Assembly: GCA_016234445.1 (NCBI GenBank) | Contig: JACRBT010000020.1 | Location: 1-64,000, forward strand | Source: Chloroflexota bacterium | GTDB taxonomy: Bacteria > Chloroflexota > Dehalococcoidia > Tepidiformales > Tepidiformaceae | Direction: 5' to 3' | DNA length: 64,000 nucleotides | Shown here: positions 26,073 through 35,085 of the stretch, in pieces | Position numbering within the stretch: the first letter of the stretch is position 1 | Layout of the letters: the number at the start of each line of letters is the position of its first letter | The notes under the pieces: model-generated | What the model was told of the DNA's origin: nothing | Seen by the model: only the letters and a program-made list of their open reading frames with translations | The model's database searches: none | Translations under genes and position numbers: made by a program

Positions 26073-27467
26073 ATGTCCTATAAGTGGCGCGCCCTCATCG
26101 CCGTGTGCTTCGGCAGCTACATGGCGACCATGGACGTGAGCATCGTCAACGTCGCCCTGCCCACGCTTTCGAAGGAGTTCGACCGTTCCCCGGACGTGGT
26201 CGTCTGGGCGACGCTCGTCTCGAACCTCGTCGTAACGGGGCTGACGCTGACCGCCGGGCGGCTGGGCGACCTCTTCGGGCGGAAGCGGGTCTACATCCTT
26301 GGCTGGGTCATCTTCACCACGGGCATGGGGGTCGCCGGGTTCGCCCAGACCATCGCCCAGCTGATCGGTTTCCGGTTCTTCCAGGCGATCGGCGTCTCGC
26401 TGGCGCTGGGAAACGGCAACGCGATCGTCGCCGACGCCTTCCCCGAACACGAACGCGGGATGGCGCTCGGGACGACGGGGTCGGTGGTCGGCGCGGGGCT
26501 GATGACGGGGCCGATCCTCGGCGGATTCCTCCTCAGCGGCTTCGGCTGGGAGTCCATCTTCTGGATGCGGGTGCCCGTCGGACTCCTGGCGATGGCGATG
26601 GCGTTCATCCTCATCCATCCCAGCCAGGCCCTGCCGGGCGGCCAGCGAAAGGTCGACGTGCCCGGCGCGGCGGCCCTCTTCGCGACCCTGAGCACGCTCG
26701 TCCTTGCGGTGAACCGCGGCCAGAAGTGGGGCTGGGGCTCGCCGACGATCCTCGGCCTGTTCGCGATCGCGGCCGTCTCGCTGGCAGCCTTCCTCTGGGT
26801 CGAATCGCGCTCCGCCAGCCCGGTGCTGTCGCTACCGCTGTTCAAGAAGCGGGCATTCACGATCCCGGTGCTAAGCCTCGTGTTGAACTTCTCCGGTCAG
26901 GCGGCGGTGACCTTCCTGATGCCCTTCTATCTCATCAACGCGCGGGGCTATGGCAGCGGGCACGCGGGGCTGATCATCGCGACGGTGCCGGCGATGATGC
27001 TCCTGCTGTCGCCCTTCAGCGGCCGGATCGCGGACCGTTCAGGCTTCCGCCACCAGCCGACACTGGGGCTGGCGATCGTCTGCGTGGGGCTGCTGTCGTT
27101 GGCGACGCTCTCCAGCGACACCCCGACCTACCTGGTGGTGCCGCGGCTGGCGCTGGTGGGGATCGGCGCCGCCATCTTCCAGTCGCCGAACAGCGCGACG
27201 ATCATGGGCGCGGTGCCGCGGACGATGCTGGGCACGGCCGCCGCCGCGGTCGCGACGTCGCGGAACATCGGGAACGCGGCGGGCCTCGCGCTGGCGAGCA
27301 CGATCCTGGTGGCGGTGGCCGAGTCGTCCGCGGGGTTCAGCGCCGTCCGCGCCGACAGGCTGCCGCCGGGGGCGCTGCTCGACGGCGTGCAGGTGGCGTT
27401 CCTCGCGGCGGCGGCGTTCTCGTCGCTGGCAATCGTGGCGTCGCTGTTTCGGGGGCGGCGGGAGTAG
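26073..27467 (+). CDS. MFS drug exporter, DHA2 (14-TM) type
   Basis: This is a 464-residue transporter. Motif D1-like DVSIVNVALPTL (21-32), motif A GRLGDLFGRKR (62-72) and motif C-like GSVVGAGLMTGPILGGFL are those of EmrB/QacA proton-driven multidrug exporters, and the hydrophobicity pattern fits 14 helices. ATG 26073 follows TAGACT (26059-26064) by eight bases, which suggests a near-leaderless transcript separate from the ThDP gene. Substrate unknown. Confidence 0.93.
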   Translation: MSYKWRALIAVCFGSYMATMDVSIVNVALPTLSKEFDRSPDVVVWATLVSNLVVTGLTLTAGRLGDLFGRKRVYILGWVIFTTGMGVAGFAQTIAQLIGFRFFQAIGVSLALGNGNAIVADAFPEHERGMALGTTGSVVGAGLMTGPILGGFLLSGFGWESIFWMRVPVGLLAMAMAFILIHPSQALPGGQRKVDVPGAAALFATLSTLVLAVNRGQKWGWGSPTILGLFAIAAVSLAAFLWVESRSASPVLSLPLFKKRAFTIPVLSLVLNFSGQAAVTFLMPFYLINARGYGSGHAGLIIATVPAMMLLLSPFSGRIADRSGFRHQPTLGLAIVCVGLLSLATLSSDTPTYLVVPRLALVGIGAAIFQSPNSATIMGAVPRTMLGTAAAAVATSRNIGNAAGLALASTILVAVAESSAGFSAVRADRLPPGALLDGVQVAFLAAAAFSSLAIVASLFRGRRE

Positions 27468-27492
27468 GGGACTGGGGGCTGGCGCGGGGGCT

Positions 27493-27830
27493 GCCGTAGG
27501 GGAGAGACGACGCCGCTCCCTGGCGGTCGCGGTACGGATGGCGAGCGGGCTGGCGCAGCGACAGCCGTAGGGGAGCAACGACGCCGCTCCCTGGCGGTCG
27601 CGGTGCGGATGGAAGCGCGGCGGGCAGGTCGCCGTGCCACGACTGTGAAGGAGTGGCCCTCCGCGTGCCCGCCATGCGTCGGCGGCGGCCCGGGGGCTGG
27701 CGGACCGAACGCTGTAGGGGAGCACCGACGCCGCTCCGTGCCCGTCGCGGTGCGGATGGAAGCGGCGGGCTGGCGCGCAGACTGCCGTAGGGGAGCGACG
27801 ACGCCGCTCCCTCGCGGTCGCGGTACGGAT
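27493..27830. repeat. Cluster of four family A palindromic elements
   Basis: Copies occur at 27493-27539, 27564-27610, 27711-27758 and 27784-27830. Each runs from GC(C/T)GTAGGGGAG through (A/C)CGACGCCGCTCC(C/G)TG-like sequence to GTCGCGGT(A/G)CGGAT. In each, CCGTAGGGGAGCG can fold on CGCTCC...GGTACGG. Spacers between copies are also partly alike (GGAAGCG-CGGGC, GGGCTGGCG). This non-coding stretch separates the exporter from the CoA-ligase gene. Confidence 0.8.
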
Positions 27831-27840
27831 GGAGCGCGGC

Positions 27841-27925
27841 CCGACAGCCGACAGCCGACAGCCGACAGCCACCAGCCACCACTAACAGCTAACAGCTAAC
27901 AGCTAACAGCTAACAGCTAACGGCT
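27841..27925. repeat. Heptanucleotide tandem array (CGACAGC then TAACAGC)
   Basis: About four CGACAGC units, two CACCAGC-like units, then five TAACAGC units and a TAACGGC, all in exact 7-bp register. The array ends within the stop codon of the CoA-ligase gene (27924). The reverse complement of TAACAGC (GCTGTTA) makes the array at 41021-41048. Confidence 0.9.
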
Positions 27926-29399
27926 ACACAATCTCCGGCAGGCCTTCGCGGTAGCGGCGCCATTCGAGCACCTGGTTCACCGTCCGCGCCGCCCGGGCGA
28001 CGCTCGGGTAGGCGCCGATGCCCTCCTTGTAGGCGGCTTCGAAGAAGGATTCGGTCGACATGCCCATGCGGCGGGCCATCCGGCCGCTCCGGACGATGCC
28101 GACCACCGGGGTGCCGGTTTCGTCTTCGAGGGCGCGCATCTGGCGGGCGGCTTTCTGGGCCATCTCCTCCTGGGCCTTCGATCGCTCCTCGCGGTCGGGC
28201 TGGGCGTCCGGGCTGCCCTGGTTCCTGGAGGGCCGGTACATCGGGCCCATGAAGACCATGTCGATCCCCTCGGCGCGGGCCACGATCCGGAGCATGTCCT
28301 CCATCCGCTCCTCGGGCGGGTTGGCGTCGATCGGGTTGTTCACGCTGCTGCCCGCGACGGGGATGAACTCGCGCATCTGGCGGACCGCCTCAGCCGGCAT
28401 CCGCGGCACGGTCAGGCCTTCCCGGTCGATGGCGTCGGAGGAGAGCACGGCAAAGCCGCCACCGCCGCCACCGATGAGGGCGACGCCCCGGCCGGTGATG
28501 CGCCGGGTGTTGGTCGAAGCCGCGACGACGAGGTCGTGCAGTTCCTCCATCGTCTCGGCGCGGATGGCGCCGCTCTGGCGGCAGACGGCGTCGAAGATCG
28601 CGGCGGACCCGGCGAGCGATCCCGTGTGCGAATGGGCGGCGCGCGTCCCCGACTGGGTGAGCCCGCCCTTGAGGATGATGGTCCGCTTCACGCGGGCGCA
28701 GCGCTTGAGCGCCTCGTAGAACGCCCGGCCTTCCTGGACGCCTTCGATGTAGGCGGTGACGACGTCTGTCTCGGGGTCGGTCGCGGCGTAGTCGAGGAAG
28801 TCGTGGGCGCGGAGGTCGGCGCCGTTGCCGTAGGAGACGACCTTCGAGAAGCGGACGCCGCGTCCCGTCAGTTCGCCGACGATTTCGCCCGCGTTCGCCC
28901 CGGACTGGGAGAGGAGGAAGACGTTCCCGGGCTCCATGGAGAAGCCCTCCATGAAGGCGAGGCGGCTGGAGGGGACGTAGAGGCCCATGCAGTTGGGGCC
29001 GATGGCGCGGATCCCGGCGGCGCGGAGCTTCGCGATCATCTCGCGTTCGACCGCCGCCAGCCGTTCGTCGCCGGTTTCGCCGAAGCCGGCGGTGAAGAAG
29101 TGGATCGAGCGCACCTTCTTGGCGATGCACTGGTCGACCAGTTGGGGGGCGACGGCTGCGGGCACCTGGGAGATGACGTGGTCGACGGGGTCCGGCGTGT
29201 CGAGCAAGGACGGGTAGCATTTGACCCCGTCGATCTCGTCGACCTTCGGGTTCACGGGGTAGAGGTTGCCAAGCTCGTGGTAGCCGGCTTCGCGGAGCGA
29301 CTGGTAGAAGCTCCCGAAGGCGTCTTTGCGGCTGGAGCGGACGCCGATGACGGCGACGGCGCGGGGGTGGAAGATCGGGTCAAGGGGATGCTCGGGCAC
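27924..29399 (-). CDS. NDP-forming acyl-CoA synthetase-like protein (alpha-type, no ATP-grasp)
   Basis: This 491-residue protein has an N-terminal CoA-binding Rossmann domain (HPRAVAVIGV...GNLYPVNPK...IGPNCMGLY, residues 1-140). A flavodoxin-like succinyl-CoA ligase domain follows (LSQSGANAGEIV), with the likely phospho-His in HSHTGSLAG (about 270), and a further alpha/beta domain. The beta subunit's ATP-grasp domain is absent. It therefore resembles the alpha part of ADP-forming acetyl-CoA synthetase and would need a partner encoded elsewhere. GTG start; the TAG stop runs directly into heptad repeats. Confidence 0.88.
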   Translation of the reverse strand: MPEHPLDPIFHPRAVAVIGVRSSRKDAFGSFYQSLREAGYHELGNLYPVNPKVDEIDGVKCYPSLLDTPDPVDHVISQVPAAVAPQLVDQCIAKKVRSIHFFTAGFGETGDERLAAVEREMIAKLRAAGIRAIGPNCMGLYVPSSRLAFMEGFSMEPGNVFLLSQSGANAGEIVGELTGRGVRFSKVVSYGNGADLRAHDFLDYAATDPETDVVTAYIEGVQEGRAFYEALKRCARVKRTIILKGGLTQSGTRAAHSHTGSLAGSAAIFDAVCRQSGAIRAETMEELHDLVVAASTNTRRITGRGVALIGGGGGGFAVLSSDAIDREGLTVPRMPAEAVRQMREFIPVAGSSVNNPIDANPPEERMEDMLRIVARAEGIDMVFMGPMYRPSRNQGSPDAQPDREERSKAQEEMAQKAARQMRALEDETGTPVVGIVRSGRMARRMGMSTESFFEAAYKEGIGAYPSVARAARTVNQVLEWRRYREGLPEIV

Positions 29400-29530
29400 G
29401 GCGCCTCACAGCCAGGCGCCGCAACGCGCGGGCGTCCTGGGGTTGGGATGGTAGTGGCCTGATTGTAGCGCGAAGCGGGGAGGAGGGGGCGGGGGGAACC
29501 CGCCACTCTGCGACGGACTACACTGGTAGC

Positions 29531-30349
29531 ATGCCCGACCACGTTTACGCTGACGACTCCAGGGTTGCGCACCCATCACGACCGGGGATGGGTCCGCTCG
29601 TGTGCGCCGGCGGAATCTATGTTCCTCACGCTCGCGTGCAACAGTTAGAGAGCCGCATAGACCAACTCGCTCTGCGCGTGGGTTTCCCGCCCGGCGAGGA
29701 GTTCAAGTGGTCGCCACCTCGCAGCTCGTGGATGCGGGAGCATCTCAAAGACCAAGACCGGGAGCGGTTCTTCCTTGCGGTGCTCGGTGAGTGCGCGCGA
29801 TGCGATGTCACAGTGATCGCCTGTGTGAATGACACGACCATGAAAACCGCGACGGGGGCGACCACACATGACATGGACGTGACAACCCTGTTCCTTGAGC
29901 GAGCGGACTGGTGCGCCAGCGCGGGGGCAGGGGCAACGGTGGTCTTCGATAGACCCGGAAGCGACGAGGCGAAGTTCCTCGATGCCTGCGCTTCTACGCT
30001 TCGCGACGGAACCCACTTCAGGAAGTTCACCTCCCTGATGCCGGCGCCTCTCACGGCGGACTCGCATCGACAACGACTCCTTCAGGTCGCGGACCTCGTC
30101 ACCTCCTGCACCGCTAGCGCGGTCGGCGGCGAAGACCGGTTCGCTCCGACCATATTTGCCGGGATCCGACCGCTGCTTCGGAAGGAGGGTGGTCGTTCGG
30201 GCGGCGTGGGGCTAAAGATTCATCCCGATTTTCGTTACGCGAACCTCTACTATTGGCTGCTCGGCGAAGACACCTGGTGGAAGGGCAGCCTCGGCATTCC
30301 CCTCCCCCGCCGCCGACTCTGGTACGCCGACGATGGCATGAAGCCCTGA
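29531..30349 (+). CDS. DUF3800 family protein
   Basis: This 272-residue protein has the DUF3800 pattern: an early acidic YADDS strand, a central VVFDRPGSDEAKFLDA strand with acidic residues, and LLQVADLVTSCTASAV near the C-terminus. The layout is RNase-H-like, so nuclease activity is inferred for the family but unproven. DUF3800 genes are common in mobile and defence islands. TACACT ends six bases before ATG 29531, again a leaderless signature. Its stop is 54 bp from the convergent nuclease-like gene. Confidence 0.8.
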   Translation: MPDHVYADDSRVAHPSRPGMGPLVCAGGIYVPHARVQQLESRIDQLALRVGFPPGEEFKWSPPRSSWMREHLKDQDRERFFLAVLGECARCDVTVIACVNDTTMKTATGATTHDMDVTTLFLERADWCASAGAGATVVFDRPGSDEAKFLDACASTLRDGTHFRKFTSLMPAPLTADSHRQRLLQVADLVTSCTASAVGGEDRFAPTIFAGIRPLLRKEGGRSGGVGLKIHPDFRYANLYYWLLGEDTWWKGSLGIPLPRRRLWYADDGMKP

Positions 30350-30403
30350 CCGCGAGGGAGTCGCTCAAACATTGAACGCAGGTGGCGGTTCTCGGGGGCA
30401 GGT

Positions 30404-31336
30404 TCAACCGCTCGTCAGGTCTCGCGCCCGGAAGAACGGGTCTCCGGTCTGAGCCGCGTGGCTCCTCTTTCGCCGGAGAAGCGTGACAAAGTCAACGAGG
30501 CCCTCCAGGACTGCGGCAAGGTCCTCGCCGTCCATCAGGATGACGAGGAGCTTGCCCGAAGAGAACGCCTTCAGCCCGGGCTCGGCAAATCCGTTGAGAG
30601 AGACGAAGAGCCCAAGGGTGTTTTCGAGCTTCCGCTCGACCTTGCGCGAGAATGCGTCCAGGTCTGCCGCCCCCGTCGGGTCCTTCTCCCATTTCGCCTC
30701 TAGTAGAAAGTCGTTGTTGTCCAGCACGAACGCGCCGTCAATCTGTTCCCCCATGTTCCGGAATGACCCACGTGACTGAAGGTCATGTACGGTAAACAAG
30801 TCGGTGAGGAATCGTTCGAATTGGATGCCACGCTCAGAGTGGTCGGGGTTCGTGGCGAGTCTGGCGAAGTCTGCGCGCAGCCGGGGGAGGTCTGCATTGC
30901 CCGCCGGGGCCCGCCTCGTGGCCTGACGGTTCGGGGCCCCACCACGGGCTGGCTCTTGTCCGGTGACAGCCGCCCTCAGGGCTTCAATCGCGGAACGGGC
31001 TTCCTCCACCAAGTGGGTGCCGCCGTTGAGCTGGCGCAGATGATCCAGATTTGGCAGGTCAAGGAGGGCCTTAGTCAGGTGTCTAAGTGGCCCGACCCCC
31101 TGATCGCCCCGACCTATCAGGGAGTCGACGACCCCCGACGCGATTGTCGACTTGTAAGCGGTGGTCCAGTCGTACGGCTCCAACAACTCCCGACCCACCC
31201 CTGCCGATCTCAAGAAGGTCCGAAGGTCACCTTTGTACCAGTACACCCTCGCAAGAGCGCGTTTCAGCAAGACGACCGCGTGGGGCGGAAACGTGGGTTC
31301 CATGAACGATTCGACTCTATCCGGCTTGGCCACCAT
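30404..31336 (-). CDS. PD-(D/E)XK restriction-endonuclease-like protein with helical N-terminal domain
   Basis: In this 310-residue protein, residues 170-300 form a restriction-endonuclease-like fold: ERGIQFERFLTDLFTVHD, then D-x(8)-FLLEAKW (the D...ExK catalytic set), then LFVSLNGF and LVILMDGEDL. The type fits Mrr-like nucleases. The first 110 residues are helical (LLKRALARVYWYKGDLRTFLRSAGVGRELL) and resemble small death-like effector-associated adaptor domains; that similarity is my impression only. ATG 31336 is chosen over upstream frame that crosses a family A repeat. Possibly a defence nuclease. Confidence 0.7.
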   Translation of the reverse strand: MVAKPDRVESFMEPTFPPHAVVLLKRALARVYWYKGDLRTFLRSAGVGRELLEPYDWTTAYKSTIASGVVDSLIGRGDQGVGPLRHLTKALLDLPNLDHLRQLNGGTHLVEEARSAIEALRAAVTGQEPARGGAPNRQATRRAPAGNADLPRLRADFARLATNPDHSERGIQFERFLTDLFTVHDLQSRGSFRNMGEQIDGAFVLDNNDFLLEAKWEKDPTGAADLDAFSRKVERKLENTLGLFVSLNGFAEPGLKAFSSGKLLVILMDGEDLAAVLEGLVDFVTLLRRKRSHAAQTGDPFFRARDLTSG

Positions 31337-31386
31337 TAGCCAGAGGGTGGCGTTCGGGCCAACCGCTTCCTCACGGGCGCGGCACG

Positions 31387-31440
31387 GCCACCGGGGGGAT
31401 GGGAGCACCAACGCCGCTCCGTGCCCTTCGCGGTACGGAT
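31387..31440. repeat. Family A element, diverged copy
   Basis: GCACCAACGCCGCTCCGTGCCC and CGCGGTACGGAT are retained, while the left arm is degraded to CCGGGGGGATGGGAGC. It lies in the 127-bp gap between the nuclease-like gene start and the end of the beta-lactamase-fold gene. Confidence 0.65.
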
Positions 31441-31463
31441 GGCGCCCGGCGCGACGCGCCCCC

Positions 31464-32939
31464 TCAGTTCCAGGCGGCGGTGACGGCGACGGTGGCGGTG
31501 GTGCTGAAGTCTTCGGCGGCGCGGTAGGCCCACCACGTCGCGGTCCGCTGGATGGGGCCGACAATCACGGAACGGTCGGAGCAGCGGTAGGTGACGCGGT
31601 CGCCGTCTTCGTCGAAGGGGTCTTCCTGGACCAGGGTGCAGGTGGCGCCGCCTTCGAGCAGGAGGAACCAGGCGGCCATGCCCGGCCTCCGCCGCTCGCC
31701 CTCGGGGAGCTGTTCAACGCGGACGGCGAACCCGCCCCCTTCCTCTGTCGGGGTCGCCCCGCAGACGGCGACCGGCACGAGCGGGTCGGGGACGAAGCAG
31801 GGGTCGTACGACTCGCCGTCGACGGTGCAGGCAACGGCGCCTTCGCGGCGGAGGAGCGCGGAAGGCTCATCGCAGGAACCGGCAACCTCGGGGAGCCCCT
31901 CGGCGGTCGGTTCGAAGCGGAGGACGACGGTCGGCGAGTTGTCGGTTACCTCGGCCGGCGCGTAGTCGGGGAGGACGAGGCCGTAGACCGCCATCCCGAT
32001 CCGGGCCGAAACGCCCTCCACCGTCTCGGCGGCGTACTCGAAGGTGTCCTGGTTCCGGGTCATCACGACGAGGACCAGGGGCTCGGGCAAGCCGCCGAGG
32101 CTGACGGCGGCGCTGACCACCCGCCAGCCGGTGAGGGCGGGGTACCAGCCGTTCTTGAGCGCGACGACGCCGGGTTCGCGGCCGTCCGGGAAGGCCGCCG
32201 TCGTCCCCCAGCGCTGCCCTTCGATGACCCCGGCCATGAGCTCCAGGGCGAGGGCGCGCATCGGCTCGTCGAGGATGGCGCCGACGGCGAGCATGCCAAG
32301 GAGGCGGGCGAATCCCTCCGGGGTCGCGGTCGTGTCGCCCCAGCCGGCGCCCGGGGGGAAGGTGAACCCGCGGACGTCGATCGAGTCGAGGAAGCCTTCG
32401 ACAGCGTCGCCGCCGCCGACCTCGAGCCAGAGTTCGTAGCCGGCATCGTTGTCGCTGTAGCCGATCATGCTTTCCAGGAGCCAGCGCTGGTCCTCGGTGA
32501 GCTCGGCGCCGGCGTCGATCGCCTGCTGCATCAGGGTGAGCATGATCGGGACCTTGACCATGCTGGCGAGGGCAAAGGGCTGCTGGGCGTTTTCGACGTA
32601 GGCCTTGCCGCGGCCGGGGAGGATGGCCGCCACGCCCCACTGCGGCGCCCGGCCGCCGAGAAACGCGGAGGCATCGGCGGAGAGCTCGGCGAGGGGCGCG
32701 ACCGAGACGGCGACGCTTTCGGACAACCGGAGCCGCGGCGAGCCCGGTGGGCGTGGTTCGCCGACCACCGCCGGGGACTGCTCTTCGGCCGGCGGCGTTG
32801 CGGTTGCCTCGCGGATGACGACGCCGGCCGCCGGGGACTCGTCGTTGCGGCAGCCCGTCGCGGCGAACGCGGCGGCAACGGCCATGGCGACCAGGACCGG
32901 CGCTGTCAGCCGCGGAGCCGTCCTTGCCTGGGTCGCCAT
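31464..32939 (-). CDS. Class A beta-lactamase-fold lipoprotein with extra C-terminal domain
   Basis: The 491-residue protein has signal peptide AMAVAAAFAATGC with lipobox Cys near 30. A serine beta-lactamase/transpeptidase-like domain carries FALASMVKVPI (SxxK), GYSDNDAG (SDN) and LKNGW (the KTG strand, with Asn in place of Thr). The last 150 residues form an additional Cys-containing beta domain. Having SxxK, SDN and KxG makes an acyl-enzyme mechanism likely, but substrate and antibiotic activity are unknown. GCAGGAGGGCC precedes ATG. The peroxiredoxin gene lies 22 bp upstream on the same strand. Confidence 0.82.
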   Translation of the reverse strand: MATQARTAPRLTAPVLVAMAVAAAFAATGCRNDESPAAGVVIREATATPPAEEQSPAVVGEPRPPGSPRLRLSESVAVSVAPLAELSADASAFLGGRAPQWGVAAILPGRGKAYVENAQQPFALASMVKVPIMLTLMQQAIDAGAELTEDQRWLLESMIGYSDNDAGYELWLEVGGGDAVEGFLDSIDVRGFTFPPGAGWGDTTATPEGFARLLGMLAVGAILDEPMRALALELMAGVIEGQRWGTTAAFPDGREPGVVALKNGWYPALTGWRVVSAAVSLGGLPEPLVLVVMTRNQDTFEYAAETVEGVSARIGMAVYGLVLPDYAPAEVTDNSPTVVLRFEPTAEGLPEVAGSCDEPSALLRREGAVACTVDGESYDPCFVPDPLVPVAVCGATPTEEGGGFAVRVEQLPEGERRRPGMAAWFLLLEGGATCTLVQEDPFDEDGDRVTYRCSDRSVIVGPIQRTATWWAYRAAEDFSTTATVAVTAAWN

Positions 32940-32961
32940 GGCCCTCCTGCCCGGCCCGGTG

Positions 32962-33597
32962 CTATTTCTTCGGGTCGGGGGTGATGCGCAGGTAGGGCTT
33001 CACCTGGCGGTAGCCCTTCGGGAAGAGCTTATCCGCTTCTTCGTTCTTGATCGCCGGGAGCACGACGACGTCGTCACCGGACTCCCAGTTCACCGGGGTG
33101 GCGACGCGGTAGTCGTCGGTCAGCTGGAGGGAGTCGATGACGCGCAGGATCTCGTCGAAGTTGCGGCCGGTCGAAGCCGGGTAGGTGAGCGTCAGGCGGA
33201 TGTTGCCCTTGGGGTCGACGATGAAGACCGAGCGGACGGTGGTGGTGCCGGGGGCGTCGTCCTGGAGCATGTCGTAGAGCTTGGCCACCTTGCGGTCGCC
33301 GTCGGCCAGGAGGGGGTAGTTGAGGGCGTGGCCCTGGGTCTCGGCGATGTCGCCGACCCACCTGACGTGGGATTCGAGGGGGTCGACGCTGAGGCCGATT
33401 GGCTTGACGTTTCGCCTGTCGAATTCGGGCTTGAGCTTCGCGACCATGCCCAGTTCGGTGGTGCAGACGGGCGTGAAGTCGGCCGGGTGGGAAAAGAGGA
33501 TCGCCCAGCTGTTGCCCTTCCATTCGCTGAAGTGGATGGGGCCCTCGGTGGAGTCCTGGGTGAAGTCGGGTGCGGGATCGCCAAGTCGAAGCGTCAT
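32962..33597 (-). CDS. 1-Cys peroxiredoxin (Prx6 type)
   Basis: This 211-residue thiol peroxidase reduces peroxides with Cys in PADFTPVCTTELG (about residue 45). The strictly family-typical Arg is in VRSVFIVDPKGNIR. The 211-residue length and long C-terminal arm (VATPVNWESGDDVVVLPAIKNEEA) are diagnostic of the Prx6 class. There is no Cys pair for a 2-Cys mechanism. ATG 33597 has TACGGAGGACACACCCACG before it. It is first in a pair with the beta-lactamase-fold gene. Confidence 0.95.
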   Translation of the reverse strand: MTLRLGDPAPDFTQDSTEGPIHFSEWKGNSWAILFSHPADFTPVCTTELGMVAKLKPEFDRRNVKPIGLSVDPLESHVRWVGDIAETQGHALNYPLLADGDRKVAKLYDMLQDDAPGTTTVRSVFIVDPKGNIRLTLTYPASTGRNFDEILRVIDSLQLTDDYRVATPVNWESGDDVVVLPAIKNEEADKLFPKGYRQVKPYLRITPDPKK

Positions 33598-33663
33598 CGT
33601 GGGTGTGTCCTCCGTAGACGTGGAAGGATGCCGGAACGCGCGACCGGCGGTCAAGCAAGGAAC

Positions 33664-33799
33664 GAGTGATGAGTGCTGAGTGCTGAGTGCTGAGTGGTGA
33701 GGGCTGAGGACTGGGGGGCTGAGGGCTCCAGACTCGGGACTTAGGACTCGGGACTCGGGACTTGGGACTGAGCACTGAGAACTGAGCACTCAGCACTCG
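33664..33799. repeat. Heptanucleotide tandem array (GAGTGCT / GGGACTC types)
   Basis: Degenerate 7-bp units run through the divergent gap between peroxiredoxin and the MpaB-like operon: GAGTGCT x3, then TGAGGGC/TGAGGAC, ACTCGGG x several, and ACTGAGC/ACTGAGA/ACTCAGC. TATAGT at 33809-33814 just beyond it is a likely -10 for the operon. Confidence 0.85.
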
Positions 33800-33849
33800 C
33801 TGGGCTGCTATAGTCCGTGGAACTTTCGGGCACGGGGGCAAGACCGCGC

Positions 33850-35085
33850 ATGGAGCTTGACGGAAAGTTCCTCGACAGCCGGCGTGAAGTGCCGGATCCG
33901 CCGGCGGATGCCCTGATCGCCTCGGTGTTCGAAGCCGACCCTTCGGCGACGTCGCTCGACCTGATCCGCGAGCTCGTCCGTACTGGGGCCACCAGCCACC
34001 CCGAACTCCAGCCCCGCTGGCAGGCGTTCTGCGACAGCGAAGACATCGGCCCCGTCGACTGGGACAAGGTGGAACGCGCGGAAGCTGTCTTCCGGCGATG
34101 GGGTCCGCAGATCGTCGTCTCGCTCTGTTTCGGTTCGCTGGCCGGGGGGTATGCGGCGACCCACATCGCCCACCTGCTGCTCGGGGTCTCCCGGCTCGAA
34201 AGCGACCCGAAGCGGCGCGTCTTCGAAACCGCCCAGCTGCTCTTCGACGTGCTTGGGCCCGGCGGATTGAAGCCCGGCGGGAAGGGTCGCGAAACGTCCG
34301 AGCGCGTGCGCCTGATGCACGCCGGGGTCCGGCACCTGTTGCAGCAGACACCCCGTTCGGGGCCGGGCCAGAACGAGGTGCGTACGCCCAACGGCGACCT
34401 CGCCTGGGACCTCTCCTGGGGTGTGCCCATCAACCAGGAACTGATGGCGGGGACGATCCTGACGATGTCGGCCCAGGTCCTCGAATGCCTGGCGACCCAG
34501 GGCGTCCGCCTCAGCCCCGAAGACCAGTGGGCCTACGTCTATGCGTGGTTCGTCGTCGGGCGGCTGATGGGCGTGCAGCCCGAGCTGGTCCCGGGGTCGC
34601 TCGACGAAGCGCGGCGGTTCTGGCGGGTGACAAAGGAACGCCAGTTCGCCGAATCGGCCGCCGCCGCCGAGATCGAGCAGCATCTCCTCGACGCGATGGC
34701 CGGCCTCGTCCCGCTTCGGACGATGCGCTTCATCCCCCGGGCGATGGTGATCTGGCTGAACGGGCCCGAAGTGGCGCGGATGGTCGGCCTGGCGCCCCTT
34801 CGCTGGCACGAACGGCTCCGTTTCGCGGGCTGGCGCCTGTTGGAGCGCACCGTCAGCTGGATCGAAGTCCGGAACCGCTTCGTGCGGCGACGGCTTGGTT
34901 CGACGGGGACGAAGATGGTGCAGCGCCTCGACGAGCGGGAACTGCGCGAAACCGCCGCGGACGGCCGTCCCGCCGCCGGTCAGCCGCGGGAGCCGTTTTC
35001 CATCCCGGCGGAACTCGCCGGCGAGTGGGCGCTCGCTTCGGCGGGAACGAAGGGCCGCCGCCGGCCGCCGGAGCCCGATAAGTGA
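33850..35085 (+). CDS. MpaB/DUF2236-family oxygenase-like protein
   Basis: This 411-residue helical protein of the MpaB (rubber oxygenase Lcp-related, DUF2236) family contains SLAGGYAATHIAHLLLG, KRRVFETAQLLFDVLG, ERVRLMHAGVRHLL and VPINQELMAGTILTMS. The last two match the R-x-x-H...Q-E layout of the family, known members of which bind b-type heme. Biological substrate unknown. ATG 33850 is preferred to GTG 33817 because TATAGT ends at 33814, too close to the GTG. Its stop overlaps the next gene by four bases (GTGA). Confidence 0.72.
   Translation: MELDGKFLDSRREVPDPPADALIASVFEADPSATSLDLIRELVRTGATSHPELQPRWQAFCDSEDIGPVDWDKVERAEAVFRRWGPQIVVSLCFGSLAGGYAATHIAHLLLGVSRLESDPKRRVFETAQLLFDVLGPGGLKPGGKGRETSERVRLMHAGVRHLLQQTPRSGPGQNEVRTPNGDLAWDLSWGVPINQELMAGTILTMSAQVLECLATQGVRLSPEDQWAYVYAWFVVGRLMGVQPELVPGSLDEARRFWRVTKERQFAESAAAAEIEQHLLDAMAGLVPLRTMRFIPRAMVIWLNGPEVARMVGLAPLRWHERLRFAGWRLLERTVSWIEVRNRFVRRRLGSTGTKMVQRLDERELRETAADGRPAAGQPREPFSIPAELAGEWALASAGTKGRRRPPEPDK

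Noticed and set aside
27039-27882. Arg/Pro-rich frames over 27.5-27.9 kb
   Set aside because: These are translations of the family A repeats and heptad arrays.
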